A DNA stretch of 64,000 nt from Fontimonas thermophila (GTDB taxonomy: Bacteria > Pseudomonadota > Gammaproteobacteria > Nevskiales > Nevskiaceae): positions 1 to 64,000 of the forward strand of contig NZ_FOOC01000011.1 in the NCBI RefSeq assembly GCF_900113085.1, written 5' to 3'. The notes below the pieces were generated by a model. It was not told the DNA's origin. It saw only the letters and a program-made list of their open reading frames with translations, and ran no database searches. The translations under genes and the position numbers were made by a program. Below, piece after piece: positions 28,870-39,226 of the stretch (the first letter of the stretch is position 1; each line of letters opens with the position of its first letter).

Positions 28870-29465
28870 ACACCCTGCGCGCGACGCTGCTCGCGCTCGC
28901 TGCCATGGCAGGACCGGCAGCCCAGGCCGCGACATCGGTGGCCACCTTCGCCGGTGGCTGTTTCTGGTGCACGGAGGCGGACTTCGAGCGCGTGCCGGGC
29001 GTGATCGCCGTGGTGTCCGGCTATACCGGCGGTCATGTCGATGATCCAAGCTACGAGGAGGTCTCCGCCGGCGGCACCGGCCATGTCGAAGCCGTCGAGA
29101 TCCGCTTCGATCCGGCCGTCGTCAGCTACGCGCGCCTGCTCGAGATCTACTGGCACAGCATCGACCCCTACGACGCCGATGGCCAGTTCTGCGACCGCGG
29201 TCCGCAATATCGCAGCGCGATTTTCGTCCACGATGCCGCACAGCGCGCTGCCGCCGAGCGCAGCAAGGCCGAACTGGCGCAACGCTATCCCGATCGCCCG
29301 GCGATCGTCACTCCGATCCTGCCGGCGGTGCGCTTCTGGGTCGCCGAAGTGGCGCACCAGGACTATCACCGGAAAAATCCGGTGCGTTACCGCTACTACC
29401 GCTGGGGCTGCGGCCGTGATGCCCGGCTCGACGCATTGTGGGGGCCCCACCGGCCAGGCAGGTAG
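28866..29465 (+). CDS. msrA: Exported peptide-methionine (S)-S-oxide reductase
   Basis: 199 residues from ATG 28866, coupled to msrB by an ATGA overlap. A signal peptide (1-20, ending AQA) precedes the MsrA domain, with the catalytic motif FAGGCFWCTEADFE, VSGYTGGHVDDPSYEEV, and the later QYRSAIF and AEVAHQDYH (substrate-pocket residues). It reduces the S epimer of methionine sulfoxide. The resolving Cys may be the one near the C-terminus (WGCGRD). Convergent with bioD, 18 bases apart. Confidence 0.95.
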   Translation: MNTLRATLLALAAMAGPAAQAATSVATFAGGCFWCTEADFERVPGVIAVVSGYTGGHVDDPSYEEVSAGGTGHVEAVEIRFDPAVVSYARLLEIYWHSIDPYDADGQFCDRGPQYRSAIFVHDAAQRAAAERSKAELAQRYPDRPAIVTPILPAVRFWVAEVAHQDYHRKNPVRYRYYRWGCGRDARLDALWGPHRPGR

Positions 29466-29483
29466 ATTCCCCGCACCTTTCGC

Positions 29484-30149
29484 TCACCAGGGCGCCCCGG
29501 CGAGCGCCGCGGCCGCGGTATCCGCATCCGCATGCATCGGCACCACTCCCCACAGCGGGGCGGGCAAGCGTGCGCGCAGGGTATCGACATTTTCCCGCCA
29601 GTAAGGCTGCTCCGGCGGCAACACGTTGGCGACCCAGCCGGCCAGCGTCGTGCGCCGCAGAATCGATTCGGCGCTGAGCAAGGCATGGTTGATACAGCCC
29701 AGACGCAGACCGACGACGAGCACCACCGGGAATCGGTTGGCCGCGACCCAGTCATCGAACCCGCTGTCCGCGTCGAGCGGCACACGCCAGCCGCCGGCGC
29801 CTTCGACGACGACACGCTCGTATCGCTGCGCGAGTTGCGCATGCTGGCGTGACAAAAACAGCGGATCGATGCGCACACCGCTACGCGCCGCGGCAATGTG
29901 CGGTGCAATCGGCTCCTCGAGTGCAATCGGATTGACCTGGGCATAGTCGAGTCCAGGGGCGGATTCGGCGAGCAGCGCGAGCGCATCCTCGTTACGCAAA
30001 CCCTGCGCGGTACGCGCACAACCCGATGCCACCGGTTTGTAGCCGCAGGCGCGCAGCCCGCGCTGCCGCGCGCGCCGCAGCAGGGCGCAGGCGATGCGCG
30101 TCTTGCCGACGCCGGTATCGGTACCCGTGACAAATAGTGTTGTACTCAT
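29484..30149 (-). CDS. bioD: Dethiobiotin synthetase
   Basis: 221 residues. P-loop [18 protein letters not shown] at the N-terminus, [17 protein letters not shown] and [13 protein letters not shown] are standard BioD motifs. It closes the ureido ring of dethiobiotin from DAPA, CO2 and ATP. ATG 30149 gives [13 protein letters not shown], and its first bases overlap the stop of the small membrane protein gene upstream. Last gene of the bioB-bioF operon. Confidence 0.95.
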   Translation of the reverse strand: MSTTLFVTGTDTGVGKTRIACALLRRARQRGLRACGYKPVASGCARTAQGLRNEDALALLAESAPGLDYAQVNPIALEEPIAPHIAAARSGVRIDPLFLSRQHAQLAQRYERVVVEGAGGWRVPLDADSGFDDWVAANRFPVVLVVGLRLGCINHALLSAESILRRTTLAGWVANVLPPEQPYWRENVDTLRARLPAPLWGVVPMHADADTAAAALAGAPW

Positions 30150-30376
30150 CGCATACCCCCGCGCAGCAAGCCATAGAGACTCACCGCCATCCATACCGCC
30201 TCGAGCAGCAGAAATCCCAACTGGCGCTCGAGGGCGGCAACCCCCGTGAGCAAGGTCGCGCCCACAAGATTGGCAAGCAGATAGGGGCGATCCGTTGGAT
30301 GCCAGCGCCCGGCCTGCTGCAACGCAAAGGCAGTGAGAATCAGGCCGGCACCGCACAGAGAAACGAGCTGGATCAT
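30146..30376 (-). CDS. Small multi-helix membrane protein (CBU_0592-like) within the biotin operon
   Basis: 76 residues with three predicted helices: [35 protein letters not shown] and [17 protein letters not shown], plus the conserved-looking segment [14 protein letters not shown]. This layout matches the small CBU_0592-type membrane family of unknown function. The ATG overlaps the bioF stop and its TGA overlaps the bioD start, so it is translationally embedded in the operon. No known biotin step needs a protein of this kind; a link to biotin or a hitch-hiking gene are both possible. Confidence 0.78.
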   Translation of the reverse strand: MIQLVSLCGAGLILTAFALQQAGRWHPTDRPYLLANLVGATLLTGVAALERQLGFLLLEAVWMAVSLYGLLRGGMR

Positions 30377-31575
30377 GCCGCGCGCGCCTCGATTCCTTGG
30401 GCGAGGACCTCGACCAGGCGATCGATCTGGGCCTCGGTATGCGCGGCCGACAGCGTGATCCGCAACCGCGAGGTACCCGGTGGCACCGTCGGTGGACGGA
30501 TCGCCGCAACCCAGAACCCGGCCTCGAACAGCCGGCGCGACAAAGCCAGCGTCGCCGTCTCCGACCCGAGGATCAGCGGCTGGATCGGCGTCGCCGAATC
30601 CGTCATGGCGATGCCGCACTGCCGGCAGCCCGTGCGGAAACGTTCGACGTTGGCCAGAAGCCGCGCGCGCCGGTGTGCGCCCTCGTCGCTGGCGACGATG
30701 GCCAGGGCCGCACGCGCCGCGGCAGCGAGCGCCGGAGGCGGTGCGGTCGAGAACACCCAGCTACGCGCGCGCTGGATCAGATACTCGATGAGCGCCTCGT
30801 CGCCGGCGACGAAAGCCCCACCGCAGCCGAGCGCCTTGCCGAGGGTGGCGACCTGGATCTGTGGCACCAGCGTCTCGCCGCACAAGGCGGACCAATGCTC
30901 GGCGATGCCGCGCCCGCCGGCGCCGAGCACGCCCAGGCCGTGGGCATCGTCGACCATCAGCACAGCGTCGTGCGCGGCGCAGAGGCGTACGAGCTCCGGC
31001 AGCGGCGCAAGATCGCCGTCCATCGAGAACACACCATCGGTGGCCACGAGCACGAGATCGGTATCCGACCGCCCAGCCGTGCGCGCCAGCGCGGCGGCAT
31101 AGGCCGCGCCATTGGCATGTGCGACCCGGACATAAGTCGCGCCACTGAGCCGGCCACCGTCGATCAACGATGCATGATTGAGCTCATCGGCGATGAGCAT
31201 ATCGTTTTTGCCGAGCAGGGCACGCAGCACGCCCAGATTCGCGGCCCAGCCGCTCGAGAACAACAGAGCGCGCGGTCGCCTGAGGAAAGCGGCGAGCGCC
31301 TCCTCGAGCGCGCAGTGTTCGCGGTTGTAGCCGGATACCAGAGCCGCGGCGCCGCTGCCGGTGCCGGATGCATCGAGCGCACGCCGTGCTGCCGCGGCGA
31401 CGCGCGGATCCGCGGCGAGCCCCAGATAGTCGTTGCTGCAGAAATTGATGCAACTGCGACCATCGACGCGGATCTGTACGCCGTGGGCGCCGTCGATGAT
31501 GCGGCGCACGCGGTACAAATCCGCTGCGCGGATTTGTTCGAGCCGCTGCTCGAGCCGCCGTGCCAGCGCGTTCAT
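30373..31575 (-). CDS. bioF: 8-amino-7-oxononanoate synthase
   Basis: 400 residues, a PLP enzyme of the alpha-oxoamine synthase family. Motifs: [52 protein letters not shown] and the PLP-lysine site [16 protein letters not shown]. It condenses pimeloyl thioester and alanine to KAPA. Its ATG at 31575 overlaps the bioB stop. The gene order bioB-bioF-(membrane protein)-bioD means KAPA aminotransferase (bioA) and the pimelate-arm genes (bioC, bioH) are elsewhere. Confidence 0.96.
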   Translation of the reverse strand: MNALARRLEQRLEQIRAADLYRVRRIIDGAHGVQIRVDGRSCINFCSNDYLGLAADPRVAAAARRALDASGTGSGAAALVSGYNREHCALEEALAAFLRRPRALLFSSGWAANLGVLRALLGKNDMLIADELNHASLIDGGRLSGATYVRVAHANGAAYAAALARTAGRSDTDLVLVATDGVFSMDGDLAPLPELVRLCAAHDAVLMVDDAHGLGVLGAGGRGIAEHWSALCGETLVPQIQVATLGKALGCGGAFVAGDEALIEYLIQRARSWVFSTAPPPALAAAARAALAIVASDEGAHRRARLLANVERFRTGCRQCGIAMTDSATPIQPLILGSETATLALSRRLFEAGFWVAAIRPPTVPPGTSRLRITLSAAHTEAQIDRLVEVLAQGIEARAA

Positions 31576-32597
31576 GCAAGGGCCTGACGGCACTCCCCCT
31601 CGCCGTGCGGCGGCTGCGGCAGAGCCTGCGCGCCGGCGGACTCGCCGTCCTCGGCCGCAATGCCCAGCCGCGCGAACAGGGCGCGGTCTTTTGCGTTCTG
31701 CGGGTTTTCGGTGGTCAGCAGCCGGTCGCCATAGAAAATCGAGTTGGCGCCGGCGAAAAAGCATAGCGCCTGCAGCTCGTCGGACATCGCGGTGCGGCCG
31801 GCCGACAGACGCACGTACGATCGGGGCATCAGAATGCGGGCGACGGCGATCGTGCGCACGAACTCGATCGGATCGAGTGCCTCGGTCCCATGCAGCGGGG
31901 TATTTTCGACCTGCACGAGCTGATTGATCGGCACGCTCTCCGGATGCGGATCGAGAATCGCGAGCTGGCGCAGTAACTCGGCGCGGTCGGCCGGGCTCTC
32001 GCCCATGCCGACGATGCCACCACAACAGATCTTGATACCGGCGGCGCGCACATGCGCGAGCGTGTCCAGGCGGTCTTGATAGGTACGCGTGGTGATGATC
32101 TTGCCGTAGTACTCCGGCGAGGTATCGAGATTGTGGTTGTAGTAATCCAGACCCGCCTGGGCCAGACGCTCGGCCTGCTCCGGCCTGAGCATGCCGAGCG
32201 TCACGCAGGTCTCCATGCCCAGACGCTTGACCTCGCGCACCATGGCCTCGACCTTCGCGAGATCGCGGTCCTTGGGCGAACGCCAGGCCGCGCCCATGCA
32301 AAAGCGCGTCGCACCATTGGCCTTGGCCGCGCGGGCCGCGGCCACCACCGCCTCGACCTCCATCAGTGGTTCGCGCTTTAAGCCCGCGTCGTAATGCACC
32401 GACTGCGGACAGTACGCGCAGTCCTCGGGGCAGGCGCCGGTCTTGATCGACAGCAGGGTGGACAATTGCACGCGGTTGGGCGCAAAGTGGCTGCGGTGCA
32501 CGCCGTGCGCGCGGAACAACAGGTCATTGAACGGCAGGCGGAACAAAGCCTCGACTTCCTCGCGGGTCCAGTCGTGACGCACGGCGGCAAAAGACAT
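31572..32597 (-). CDS. bioB: Biotin synthase
   Basis: 341 residues, a radical SAM enzyme that inserts sulfur into dethiobiotin. The cluster motif [11 protein letters not shown], followed by [48 protein letters not shown] and [12 protein letters not shown], is diagnostic. GAGGGAG lies about ten bases before ATG 32597. First gene of the bio operon; a BirA-type operator and promoter lie about 120-180 bases upstream. Confidence 0.98.
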   Translation of the reverse strand: MSFAAVRHDWTREEVEALFRLPFNDLLFRAHGVHRSHFAPNRVQLSTLLSIKTGACPEDCAYCPQSVHYDAGLKREPLMEVEAVVAAARAAKANGATRFCMGAAWRSPKDRDLAKVEAMVREVKRLGMETCVTLGMLRPEQAERLAQAGLDYYNHNLDTSPEYYGKIITTRTYQDRLDTLAHVRAAGIKICCGGIVGMGESPADRAELLRQLAILDPHPESVPINQLVQVENTPLHGTEALDPIEFVRTIAVARILMPRSYVRLSAGRTAMSDELQALCFFAGANSIFYGDRLLTTENPQNAKDRALFARLGIAAEDGESAGAQALPQPPHGEGECRQALA

Positions 32598-32718
32598 CCA
32601 GATACTCCCTCAAGCTCGATGAAACGGCCGGCGTTGCGGCCAGGTTGGAAACGTGCTGAACCGTCGATCACCGCGGCGACCCACCCCGCCCCGGCGTACC
32701 CGGCAGCCGTGGGCTGGG

Positions 32719-32747
32719 AGTGTTCCGCGCACAGCGGATGCTGTCAA
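32719..32747 (-). promoter_or_regulatory. Predicted bioB promoter overlapping the BirA operator
   Basis: On the minus strand a perfect -35 TTGACA (32747-32742) is followed after 17 bases by AACACT (32724-32719), a weak -10. The -35 lies inside the left arm of the operator, so bound repressor would block RNA polymerase. The transcript would have a leader of roughly 115 bases before bioB. Confidence 0.5.
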
Positions 32748-32774
32748 CCAATCCGTGCCCGGTTTGGTTGACGA
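32741..32774. promoter_or_regulatory. BirA-type biotin operator
   Basis: CTGTCAACC (32741-32749), 16 bases, GGTTGACGA (32766-32774). This fits the proteobacterial BirA box TTGTAAACC-N(14-16)-GGTTTACAA in the core ACC/GGT positions, symmetry and spacing; the spacing equals that of E. coli bioO. It overlaps the region where comF begins, so comF may be affected as well. Confidence 0.7.
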
Positions 32775-32775
32775 C

Positions 32776-33456
32776 ATGGTGGGGCGTGCGCTCGCCGCGC
32801 TGTTGCCACCGCGCTGTCGCCGATGCCATACCCCCCTGCGCGGCGGCATGCTGTGCCCACCCTGCAGCGCCGAGCTGCCGTGGAACCACACGGCCTGTAC
32901 GCGTTGCGCGCAACCGCTGGCCGTGGCCACGGTTTGTTCCGGCTGCCAGGCACAACCGCCGCCGTTCGATCAAGCCTGGGCGGCGCTGCGCCTCGAACCC
33001 CCGGTGCAGCACTGGATCCACGCGCTCAAATACCGCGCCGATTTGGCGCAGGCGCCGCTGCTCGGCACGCTGATGTGCGCGCAGCTCGCGCGCCGGGCGG
33101 CGCCCCTGCCCCAATTACTCCTGCCGGTACCGCTGCATGCCATACGCCTGCGCCGCCGCGGCTACAACCAGGCCTTGGAAATCAGCCGCGTGCTCGCGCA
33201 CGGGCTGTCGATCCCCCTGGCCATCCGCGCCGCCGAGCGTATTCGCCCGACCGAGGATCAGATCGGCCAGTCAGCCGCCGCACGCCGGCGCAACATGCGC
33301 GATGCCTTCGCCATCAATGGCCGCCTGGATGGCCTGCACGTGGCGCTGGTGGACGACGTCATGACCACTGGCGCCACGTTCGCATCCCTCGCCCGCGCCT
33401 GTCGCGCCGCCGGCGCGGTGCGCATCGAGGTCTGGGCCGCGGCGCGGACACCCTGA
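32776..33456 (+). CDS. comF: ComF family phosphoribosyltransferase-like protein
   Basis: 226 residues from ATG 32776 (GTG 32755 is an alternative). An N-terminal zinc-ribbon-like domain with Cys pairs CRRC, CPPC, CTRC and CSGC precedes a type I phosphoribosyltransferase fold with PVPLHAIRLRRRGYNQALEIS and the PRPP loop ALVDDVMTTGATFASLA. ComF is needed for DNA uptake in competent bacteria; its biochemical activity is not settled. In Gammaproteobacteria it commonly sits divergent from bio genes, as here. Confidence 0.92.
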   Translation: MVGRALAALLPPRCRRCHTPLRGGMLCPPCSAELPWNHTACTRCAQPLAVATVCSGCQAQPPPFDQAWAALRLEPPVQHWIHALKYRADLAQAPLLGTLMCAQLARRAAPLPQLLLPVPLHAIRLRRRGYNQALEISRVLAHGLSIPLAIRAAERIRPTEDQIGQSAAARRRNMRDAFAINGRLDGLHVALVDDVMTTGATFASLARACRAAGAVRIEVWAAARTP

Positions 33457-33621
33457 GTACCCCGCGCCGGATGGGGCCCACTGCGCGCACCAATCGCACA
33501 CGGTCTGGCGCAGCACGATGGCGCAACCGGCCCGGTCGCGTCATCCTGAAAGCTTTCCCGCTTGCGCAGATCCGCGCGGATCGCGAACGTGCCGATTTCT
33601 CAGCAGAAATGACGACGCCCC

Positions 33622-34857
33622 GTGAAACCCGAGCCATTGATCACCAACGACGCCGTCACCCTCGGTCTGTTGTCGGCGCTGCTGGGCGTGGTGTTTTACA
33701 CCGCCCATAGCGCGCATCCGTTCTGGCGCCGGTTTTACGCCTACGTGCCAGCCCTGCTGCTGTGCTACTTCCTGCCGGCGCTGTTCAACTCGCTGGGGGT
33801 GATCGATGGTGAGCACTCACAGCTCTACGTCGTGGCCTCGCGCTACCTGCTCCCGGCGACGCTGGTGCTGCTGACACTGTCGATCGATCTGCCTGCCATC
33901 CTGCGCCTCGGCCCCAAGGCGCTGGCGCTGTTTCTGACCGGCACCCTGGGCGTGATCGTGGGCGGACCGCTGGCTCTACTGATCTGGCAATCCCTTGCGC
34001 CCGGGGTCGTCGCCGGCGAGGTCTGGCGCGGCATGGCCACGGTCGCCGGCAGCTGGATCGGCGGCAGCGCCAATCAGGCGGCGATGAAGGAAGTGTTTGC
34101 GGTCGACAACAATCTGTTCGGCATGATGGTCGCCGTCGATGTCATCGTTGCCAATCTGTGGATGGCGGTGCTGCTCTACCTCGCCGGGCGTTCGCAGACC
34201 CTCGATGCGCGGCGCGGGGTGGACACCTCGGCATTACAGGCCTTGCGCACGCGCATGGAGCGCTTCGAGGCCGAGCATGCCCGCATCCCCCAATTACCGG
34301 ATCTGATCTTCATGCTCGCGCTGGCCTTCGGCGCCACCGGGCTTGCGCATGCGCTGGCCACGCCGCTTGCGGCCTTCTTCGATGCGCAAGGGGCCTGGGC
34401 GCAGCGCTTGAGCCTGGCCAGCCCGTTTTTCTGGATCGTCGTGCTGGCGACGAGTTTCGGTCTTCTGCTGTCGTTCACCGGCGCACGCCGACTCGAAGGC
34501 GCCGGTGCCTCCAAGATCGGCAGTGCGCTGCTGTATGTGCTGATTGCGAGCATCGGCATGCACATGGATCTGCGCGCGATTCTCACCAATCCGGGGCTGT
34601 TCGGAGTCGGCCTGACCTGGATTGCGATCCACGCCGCCCTGCTGATCGCCGTCGCCCGACTGCTCAAGGCTCCGGTGTTCTACCTCGCGATCGGCAGTCA
34701 GGCCAACATCGGCGGCGCCGCGAGCGCACCGGTCGTCGCCAGCGCGTTCCATCCGTCGCTGGCGCCGGTCGGCGTGCTGCTCGCCGTGCTCGGCTATGCG
34801 CTGGGCACCTATGGCGGCTGGGTGTGTGGCCAGTTGCTGCGTCTGGTCGCGGAGTAA
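33622..34857 (+). CDS. DUF819 family integral membrane protein
   Basis: 411 residues with about eleven predicted helices and the internal repeat typical of DUF819 (YjcL-like) proteins: WIGGSANQAAMKEVF in the first half, FLAIGSQANIGGAASAPVVASAF-type sequence in the second, and a central SIGMHMDLRAI. The start is GTG 33622 (M/V-KPEPLITNDAVTLGLLSALLG). Members look like secondary transporters; the substrate is unknown. The gene stands alone, convergent with the esterase downstream. Confidence 0.85.
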   Translation: MKPEPLITNDAVTLGLLSALLGVVFYTAHSAHPFWRRFYAYVPALLLCYFLPALFNSLGVIDGEHSQLYVVASRYLLPATLVLLTLSIDLPAILRLGPKALALFLTGTLGVIVGGPLALLIWQSLAPGVVAGEVWRGMATVAGSWIGGSANQAAMKEVFAVDNNLFGMMVAVDVIVANLWMAVLLYLAGRSQTLDARRGVDTSALQALRTRMERFEAEHARIPQLPDLIFMLALAFGATGLAHALATPLAAFFDAQGAWAQRLSLASPFFWIVVLATSFGLLLSFTGARRLEGAGASKIGSALLYVLIASIGMHMDLRAILTNPGLFGVGLTWIAIHAALLIAVARLLKAPVFYLAIGSQANIGGAASAPVVASAFHPSLAPVGVLLAVLGYALGTYGGWVCGQLLRLVAE

Positions 34858-34874
34858 ATCCGCGCGCATCAATC

Positions 34875-35693
34875 TTACGGCGGCGCAAAGCGCAGGTGTC
34901 GATCGAGAAAATCGAGCGCGTGCTCGCGGGCCGCACCGGGCCAGAAAAAACCGGCGATGTGCCCGCGCCAGCCCAACCATTCGAGGGCGTGATCGACGCC
35001 AGCGGATGCCAGCGCCGCCTGCATGCGCCGGGGATGCTCGGAAGACACGATCCAGTCCCAGCGCGCGTGGTAGAGAAACATCGGCGGCGCATTTGCATCC
35101 ACCTGATGCAGCGGAGAAGCGGCACGATAGCGCTCCGGCATCTGCTCGAGCGTGCCGCCCAAGAATCGCTGTACCAGGGGGCTGTCGGCGGCCGCGACCA
35201 GATCGGCGGGCAAGCCCCCGGCGACGACGGCGCGCACGCGCGGCGTTTCGGTGGTCAGCGCCGCCAGCGCGGCAAGGTGCGCACCGGCGGAATACCCCCA
35301 GGCACCGATGCGCTGCGCATCCAGACCCAGCGCCGGTGCTTGTGCCTGCAGCCATTCCAGGGCCAGGCGCACGTCATCGAGCTGCGCCGGAAAAATGTAG
35401 GCAGGGACGAGCCGGTAGTCGATCGAAAAAGCGGCATAACCGCGCGCCTGCAAGTCGGCGGCAAACGCATGCATGTGCGTGCGCTTGCCGCTGCGCCAGC
35501 CACCACCGTGGATCAGCAGCACGACCGGGCAGGCGGTGCAGGACGCAGGCCGGTACAGATCGCCCGATAGCGGCTGCGGCCACTCCGGCGGCGTGAACAC
35601 ATACGTCTGAGGCTGCGCCGCACGCCCCGCCGCCGGCAGCAACCCCAACACCCACACCAGTCCGGCCAGCACATTGCGCCATTGGGTTGTCAT
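34875..35693 (-). CDS. Exported alpha/beta-hydrolase (esterase/lipase type)
   Basis: 272 residues from ATG 35693, preceded by AGAAGGGA. Signal peptide of about 26 residues ending GRAA. Alpha/beta-hydrolase features are the oxyanion loop LLIHGGGWRSGKR, the nucleophile elbow GYSAGAH, an acid residue in YHARWDWIVSSEHP, and a His in GWRGHIAGFF. The HGGGW motif is typical of hormone-sensitive-lipase/BD-FAE-like esterases acting on acyl esters. Cys pair near CTACP may form a disulfide. No substrate can be inferred; it follows ubiA on the same strand but 61 bases apart. Confidence 0.85.
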   Translation of the reverse strand: MTTQWRNVLAGLVWVLGLLPAAGRAAQPQTYVFTPPEWPQPLSGDLYRPASCTACPVVLLIHGGGWRSGKRTHMHAFAADLQARGYAAFSIDYRLVPAYIFPAQLDDVRLALEWLQAQAPALGLDAQRIGAWGYSAGAHLAALAALTTETPRVRAVVAGGLPADLVAAADSPLVQRFLGGTLEQMPERYRAASPLHQVDANAPPMFLYHARWDWIVSSEHPRRMQAALASAGVDHALEWLGWRGHIAGFFWPGAAREHALDFLDRHLRFAPP

Positions 35694-35754
35694 CGATCCA
35701 TCCCTTCTCACACAGTGCCTGCGGGATACGTAGCGCCACCGCGCCTTGGATGCA

Positions 35755-36636
35755 TCACGCCGTCAGCGCGTAATCGGCGGCAAGCCCGGCGAACACCGCC
35801 AGACCGAACCAGTTGTTGTGCAAGAAGGCGCGGAAGCAGGCCTGCGGCTCACGCGTGCGCGTGAGGTACTGCTCATACAGCGCGCATCCGGCCGCCACGG
35901 CGATACCGCCGAAATACAGCGCGCCACGACCCGTGATCCAACCGAGACAGATGAGGAGCAGCAGCGCCGCACCGTGCAGCACACCGATCACCAGCCGATC
36001 GTATCGGCCAAACAGGATCGCCGAGGATTTCACGCCGATTTTCAGATCGTCGGCGCGGTCGGCCATCGCATAAAACGTGTCGTAGGCGATGACCCAGCAC
36101 ATATTCGCGGCCATCAGCAGCGCCACTTCGTTCCAGGCGATGGTGTGCCGCACCGCGGCGTAGGCCATCGGAATGCCCCACGAGAACGCCACGCCCAAAA
36201 CCGCCTGCGGCAGGCTGATCCAGCGCTTGGTGAACGGATAAACCGCGGCGAGAATCACCGCCGGCAGCGCCAGCAGCAGCGCCAGCGTGTTCTTCAGCGA
36301 GGTCAGCAAACCAAAGGCGATCAGCGCAACCGCAACGGACAGGCGCACCGCTTCTTCCGGCGTCACCCGGCCGGCGGCGAGCGGACGGTCGCGGGTACGG
36401 GCGACGTGTGGATCGAAATCGCGGTCGGCGAAATCGTTGATCGCGCAGCCGGCGGAGCGCATCAGCACGGTCCCGGCGACGAACACGAACAGCACGTGCG
36501 CATCGGGCACTCCGCCGGCTGCGAACCACAAGCCCCACAGCGTCGGCCACAGCAGCAGGTAAATGCCGATGGGGCGGTCAAGCCGCATCAGCACGAGGTA
36601 GTCGCGGAATTTGTCGGTGAGCGCGGTCATCGTCAT
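35755..36636 (-). CDS. ubiA: 4-hydroxybenzoate octaprenyltransferase
   Basis: 293 residues, a UbiA membrane prenyltransferase with about eight helices. Two Asp-rich motifs bind Mg-prenyl diphosphate: CAINDFADRDFDPHVARTRD and YDTFYAMADRADDLKIGVKS (in order). DRPIGIYLLLWPTLWGLW at the N-terminus is characteristic of UbiA itself. It attaches the isoprenoid tail of ubiquinone. ATG 36636 is used; ATG 36630 is an equally good alternative. No ubiC is adjacent. Confidence 0.95.
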   Translation of the reverse strand: MTMTALTDKFRDYLVLMRLDRPIGIYLLLWPTLWGLWFAAGGVPDAHVLFVFVAGTVLMRSAGCAINDFADRDFDPHVARTRDRPLAAGRVTPEEAVRLSVAVALIAFGLLTSLKNTLALLLALPAVILAAVYPFTKRWISLPQAVLGVAFSWGIPMAYAAVRHTIAWNEVALLMAANMCWVIAYDTFYAMADRADDLKIGVKSSAILFGRYDRLVIGVLHGAALLLLICLGWITGRGALYFGGIAVAAGCALYEQYLTRTREPQACFRAFLHNNWFGLAVFAGLAADYALTA

Positions 36637-36704
36637 GGCGCGCAAGCTTAGCCGGCGCACAAGACGGCTGCAGCGCCAGCGGCCTTGCCCGCGACCTGCG
36701 GCCT

Positions 36705-38798
36705 TCAGACCTGGGCGTAGCGCTCCGGATCACCGACCCAGCGTCGGATCAGGCGCTGCGCGAGCGCCGGATGATGGATGAGCCAGTCGTCGGCGAGGCG
36801 CTGCAGATCCGCAAGCAGCGCGGCATCGCGCACCGGATCGGCGAGTCTCATGCCGATTTCCCCGGTCTGGCGGCGGCCGAGCAGCTCGCCCGGTCCGCGT
36901 AGTTCGAGATCACGCTGCGCGATCGCAAATCCGTCGGTCGTCGCCCGCAGCGTTTCCAGGCGCGCACGCGCCATCTCGCCGAGCGGCGACTGGTACAGCA
37001 GGACACACTGGCTCTGGCCTGCACCGCGTCCGACGCGGCCGCGCAGCTGGTGTAACTGTGCCAACCCCAGGCGCTCGGCATTGTCGATCACCATGATGCT
37101 GGCATTGGGCACATCGACGCCGACTTCGATCACCGTCGTCGCGACGAGCAACTGCGTCGCACCTTCTTTGAACGCGCGCATCTGCGCGTCTTTTTCTTCC
37201 GGCCTCATGCGCCCATGCACGAGACCGATGCGCAGTTGCGGCAGTTCTTCGCGCAGACGGGCGGCCGTCGCCGCCGCTGCCTCGGCGTTGAGCTCCTCGG
37301 ACTGCTCGATCAGCGTGCACACCCAGTAGGCCTGACGCCCCTGCCGGCAAGCCTCGCCGATGCGCATCACAACCTCATCACGACGCGCGTTGGACAACAC
37401 CACCGTCGTCACCGGCGTACGCCCCGGCGGCAACTCGTCGATGACCGAGACGTCGAGATCGGCATAAATCGTCTGCGCGAGCGTGCGCGGAATCGGCGTC
37501 GCCGACATGATCAACTGGTGCGGCGCGAGGTGACCCGCCTTGTCACGCAGGGCCAAGCGCTGCTGCACACCGAACCGGTGCTGCTCGTCAACGACGGTCA
37601 GCGCCAGGCGTGCGTAGTCAACGCCCTCCTGCAGCAAGGCATGCGTGCCCACCGCAATCGCCGGCCGTTGCGCGGCGAGCGCGGCGATCACGTGCGCGCG
37701 CTCGCGCTTCTTCACGCGCTGCGACAGAAACAGCGGCGCAATCCCAAGCGGCGCAAACCAGGCCGTGAGCGTGCGCAGGTGCTGCTCGGCGAGCAGTTCG
37801 GTCGGCGCGACGAGCACGGCCTGCAGGCCGTCGCGGTAGGCGGCGAGCAGGGCGGCGGCGGCGATCACGGTCTTGCCGCTGCCCACATCGCCTTGCACGA
37901 GACGCAGCATCGGCCGGCTGCTGGCGAGATCCTGCGCGACCTCGTCGAGCACGCGGCGCTGCGCCGCCGTCGGCGCGAACGGCAGCACACCCAGCAGCTC
38001 GGCGATCGCCGCCTGCGGGCGGCGGATCACCGGGGCCGGCCTGGATTTCAGATGCGCGCGCAGCAAGCGCATGCCGAGCTGATGGGCGAGCAACTCCTCG
38101 CGCGCGAGACGCCGCTGCGCCGGGTGTGTGTGTGCAAGCAGCGCCTCGGCGTCGGCAGCGGTGGATGGATGATGGATGATGCGCAGCGCTTCGAGCGTCG
38201 CCGGGCCATCGACGCCCGGCAGGGGGGTCAGCAGATCGGCATCGGTCGCGGCGATTTCGAGCGCGCGGTCGATGAGCGCGCGCAGGCGCGACTGGGTGAT
38301 GCCCGTGGTGAGCGGGTAAACCGGCGTCAGATCGGCATCCGGTTGCAAGACCTCGGCGGCATCGGCGATCCGGTACTGCGGATGGACCATCTCCGGCCCG
38401 CCAGGACCGGCACGCACGGTGCCATAAGCCTGCACCCAGCGACCGACTGCGAAAGCCTGCCTCTGCGCTTCGTTGAAATGAAAGAAGCGCAGCAGCAAGC
38501 CACCGCTGCCGTCGTCGAGGACGACGCGCAACGTGCGCCGGCCGGCGATGCGCACCTCAGCCGCGACGATACGGCCGCGGACCAGGGCCTCCTCGTCCGG
38601 ACGCAGATGCGCGAGCGGCGTATGCCGCCGCCGGTCCTCGTAGCGCAACGGCAGATGGAACAACAGGTCGCGCACGCAATGCAGGTCGAGCGCACGCAGA
38701 CGCTGGGCGATCGCCGGGCCGGCCCCCTTGAGGTAGGCGATCTCGCTGTCGAGCGTGGGCGCAACTGGCCCCCCGCGCGAAAACCGGCGATCAGCCAA
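36705..38798 (-). CDS. recG: ATP-dependent DNA helicase RecG
   Basis: About 697 residues from TTG 38798, close to the usual RecG length. N-terminal wedge/OB region ([33 protein letters not shown] in parts, then [11 protein letters not shown]) precedes helicase domains with Walker [29 protein letters not shown] (DEQH box), [14 protein letters not shown] and QLRGRVGRG. RecG remodels stalled replication forks and branched recombination intermediates. No ATG or GTG exists in frame near the conserved N-terminus, so the TTG, which overlaps the end of ridA by 8 bases, is the best start; the frame stays open further upstream. Confidence 0.94.
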   Translation of the reverse strand: MADRRFSRGGPVAPTLDSEIAYLKGAGPAIAQRLRALDLHCVRDLLFHLPLRYEDRRRHTPLAHLRPDEEALVRGRIVAAEVRIAGRRTLRVVLDDGSGGLLLRFFHFNEAQRQAFAVGRWVQAYGTVRAGPGGPEMVHPQYRIADAAEVLQPDADLTPVYPLTTGITQSRLRALIDRALEIAATDADLLTPLPGVDGPATLEALRIIHHPSTAADAEALLAHTHPAQRRLAREELLAHQLGMRLLRAHLKSRPAPVIRRPQAAIAELLGVLPFAPTAAQRRVLDEVAQDLASSRPMLRLVQGDVGSGKTVIAAAALLAAYRDGLQAVLVAPTELLAEQHLRTLTAWFAPLGIAPLFLSQRVKKRERAHVIAALAAQRPAIAVGTHALLQEGVDYARLALTVVDEQHRFGVQQRLALRDKAGHLAPHQLIMSATPIPRTLAQTIYADLDVSVIDELPPGRTPVTTVVLSNARRDEVVMRIGEACRQGRQAYWVCTLIEQSEELNAEAAAATAARLREELPQLRIGLVHGRMRPEEKDAQMRAFKEGATQLLVATTVIEVGVDVPNASIMVIDNAERLGLAQLHQLRGRVGRGAGQSQCVLLYQSPLGEMARARLETLRATTDGFAIAQRDLELRGPGELLGRRQTGEIGMRLADPVRDAALLADLQRLADDWLIHHPALAQRLIRRWVGDPERYAQV

Positions 38799-39174
38799 GC
38801 ACCAGAATCCCGTCGGCCTCGATACGCGCCCCGCGCGGCAGGCTGGCAACGCCAATCGCCGCGCGCGCCGGATATGGCTGCGGGAAATACTCAGCCATGA
38901 TCTCGTTGACCCTGCCAAAGTGGGCCAGATCGGTGAGATAGATATTGAGCTTGACGATACCGCAGAGCGCGCCACCAGCGGCCTCGCAGACCGCCCGAAG
39001 ATTGCGGAACACCTGATGGATCTCGTCGTCGATCGTGGCGTTGACCAGGGTCATCGTCCGCGGATCGAGGGGGATCTGGCCGGAGAGATAAACCGTGTTG
39101 CCACAGACCACGGCCTGCGAATAGGTGCCGATCGCCGGCGGCGCCCGGTCGGTCTGGATGATGCTGCGTGTCAT
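38791..39174 (-). CDS. ridA: RidA family enamine/imine deaminase
   Basis: 127 residues: the full RidA (YjgF/YER057c) fold with IGTYSQAV at the N-terminus, [33 protein letters not shown] and the C-terminal [21 protein letters not shown] containing the substrate-binding Arg. RidA hydrolyses reactive 2-aminoacrylate-type enamines released by PLP enzymes. It lies between spoT and recG, as in many Gammaproteobacteria. Confidence 0.95.
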   Translation of the reverse strand: MTRSIIQTDRAPPAIGTYSQAVVCGNTVYLSGQIPLDPRTMTLVNATIDDEIHQVFRNLRAVCEAAGGALCGIVKLNIYLTDLAHFGRVNEIMAEYFPQPYPARAAIGVASLPRGARIEADGILVLG

Positions 39175-39226
39175 GTCGGCCTCGTATGCGTGCGGGGGAT
39201 TGCCACCCCGGATCGTTTCGGATTGT

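Noticed and set aside
37215-38900. 561-codon plus-strand frame opposite recG
   Set aside because: Antisense shadow of a complete recG with no domain content.
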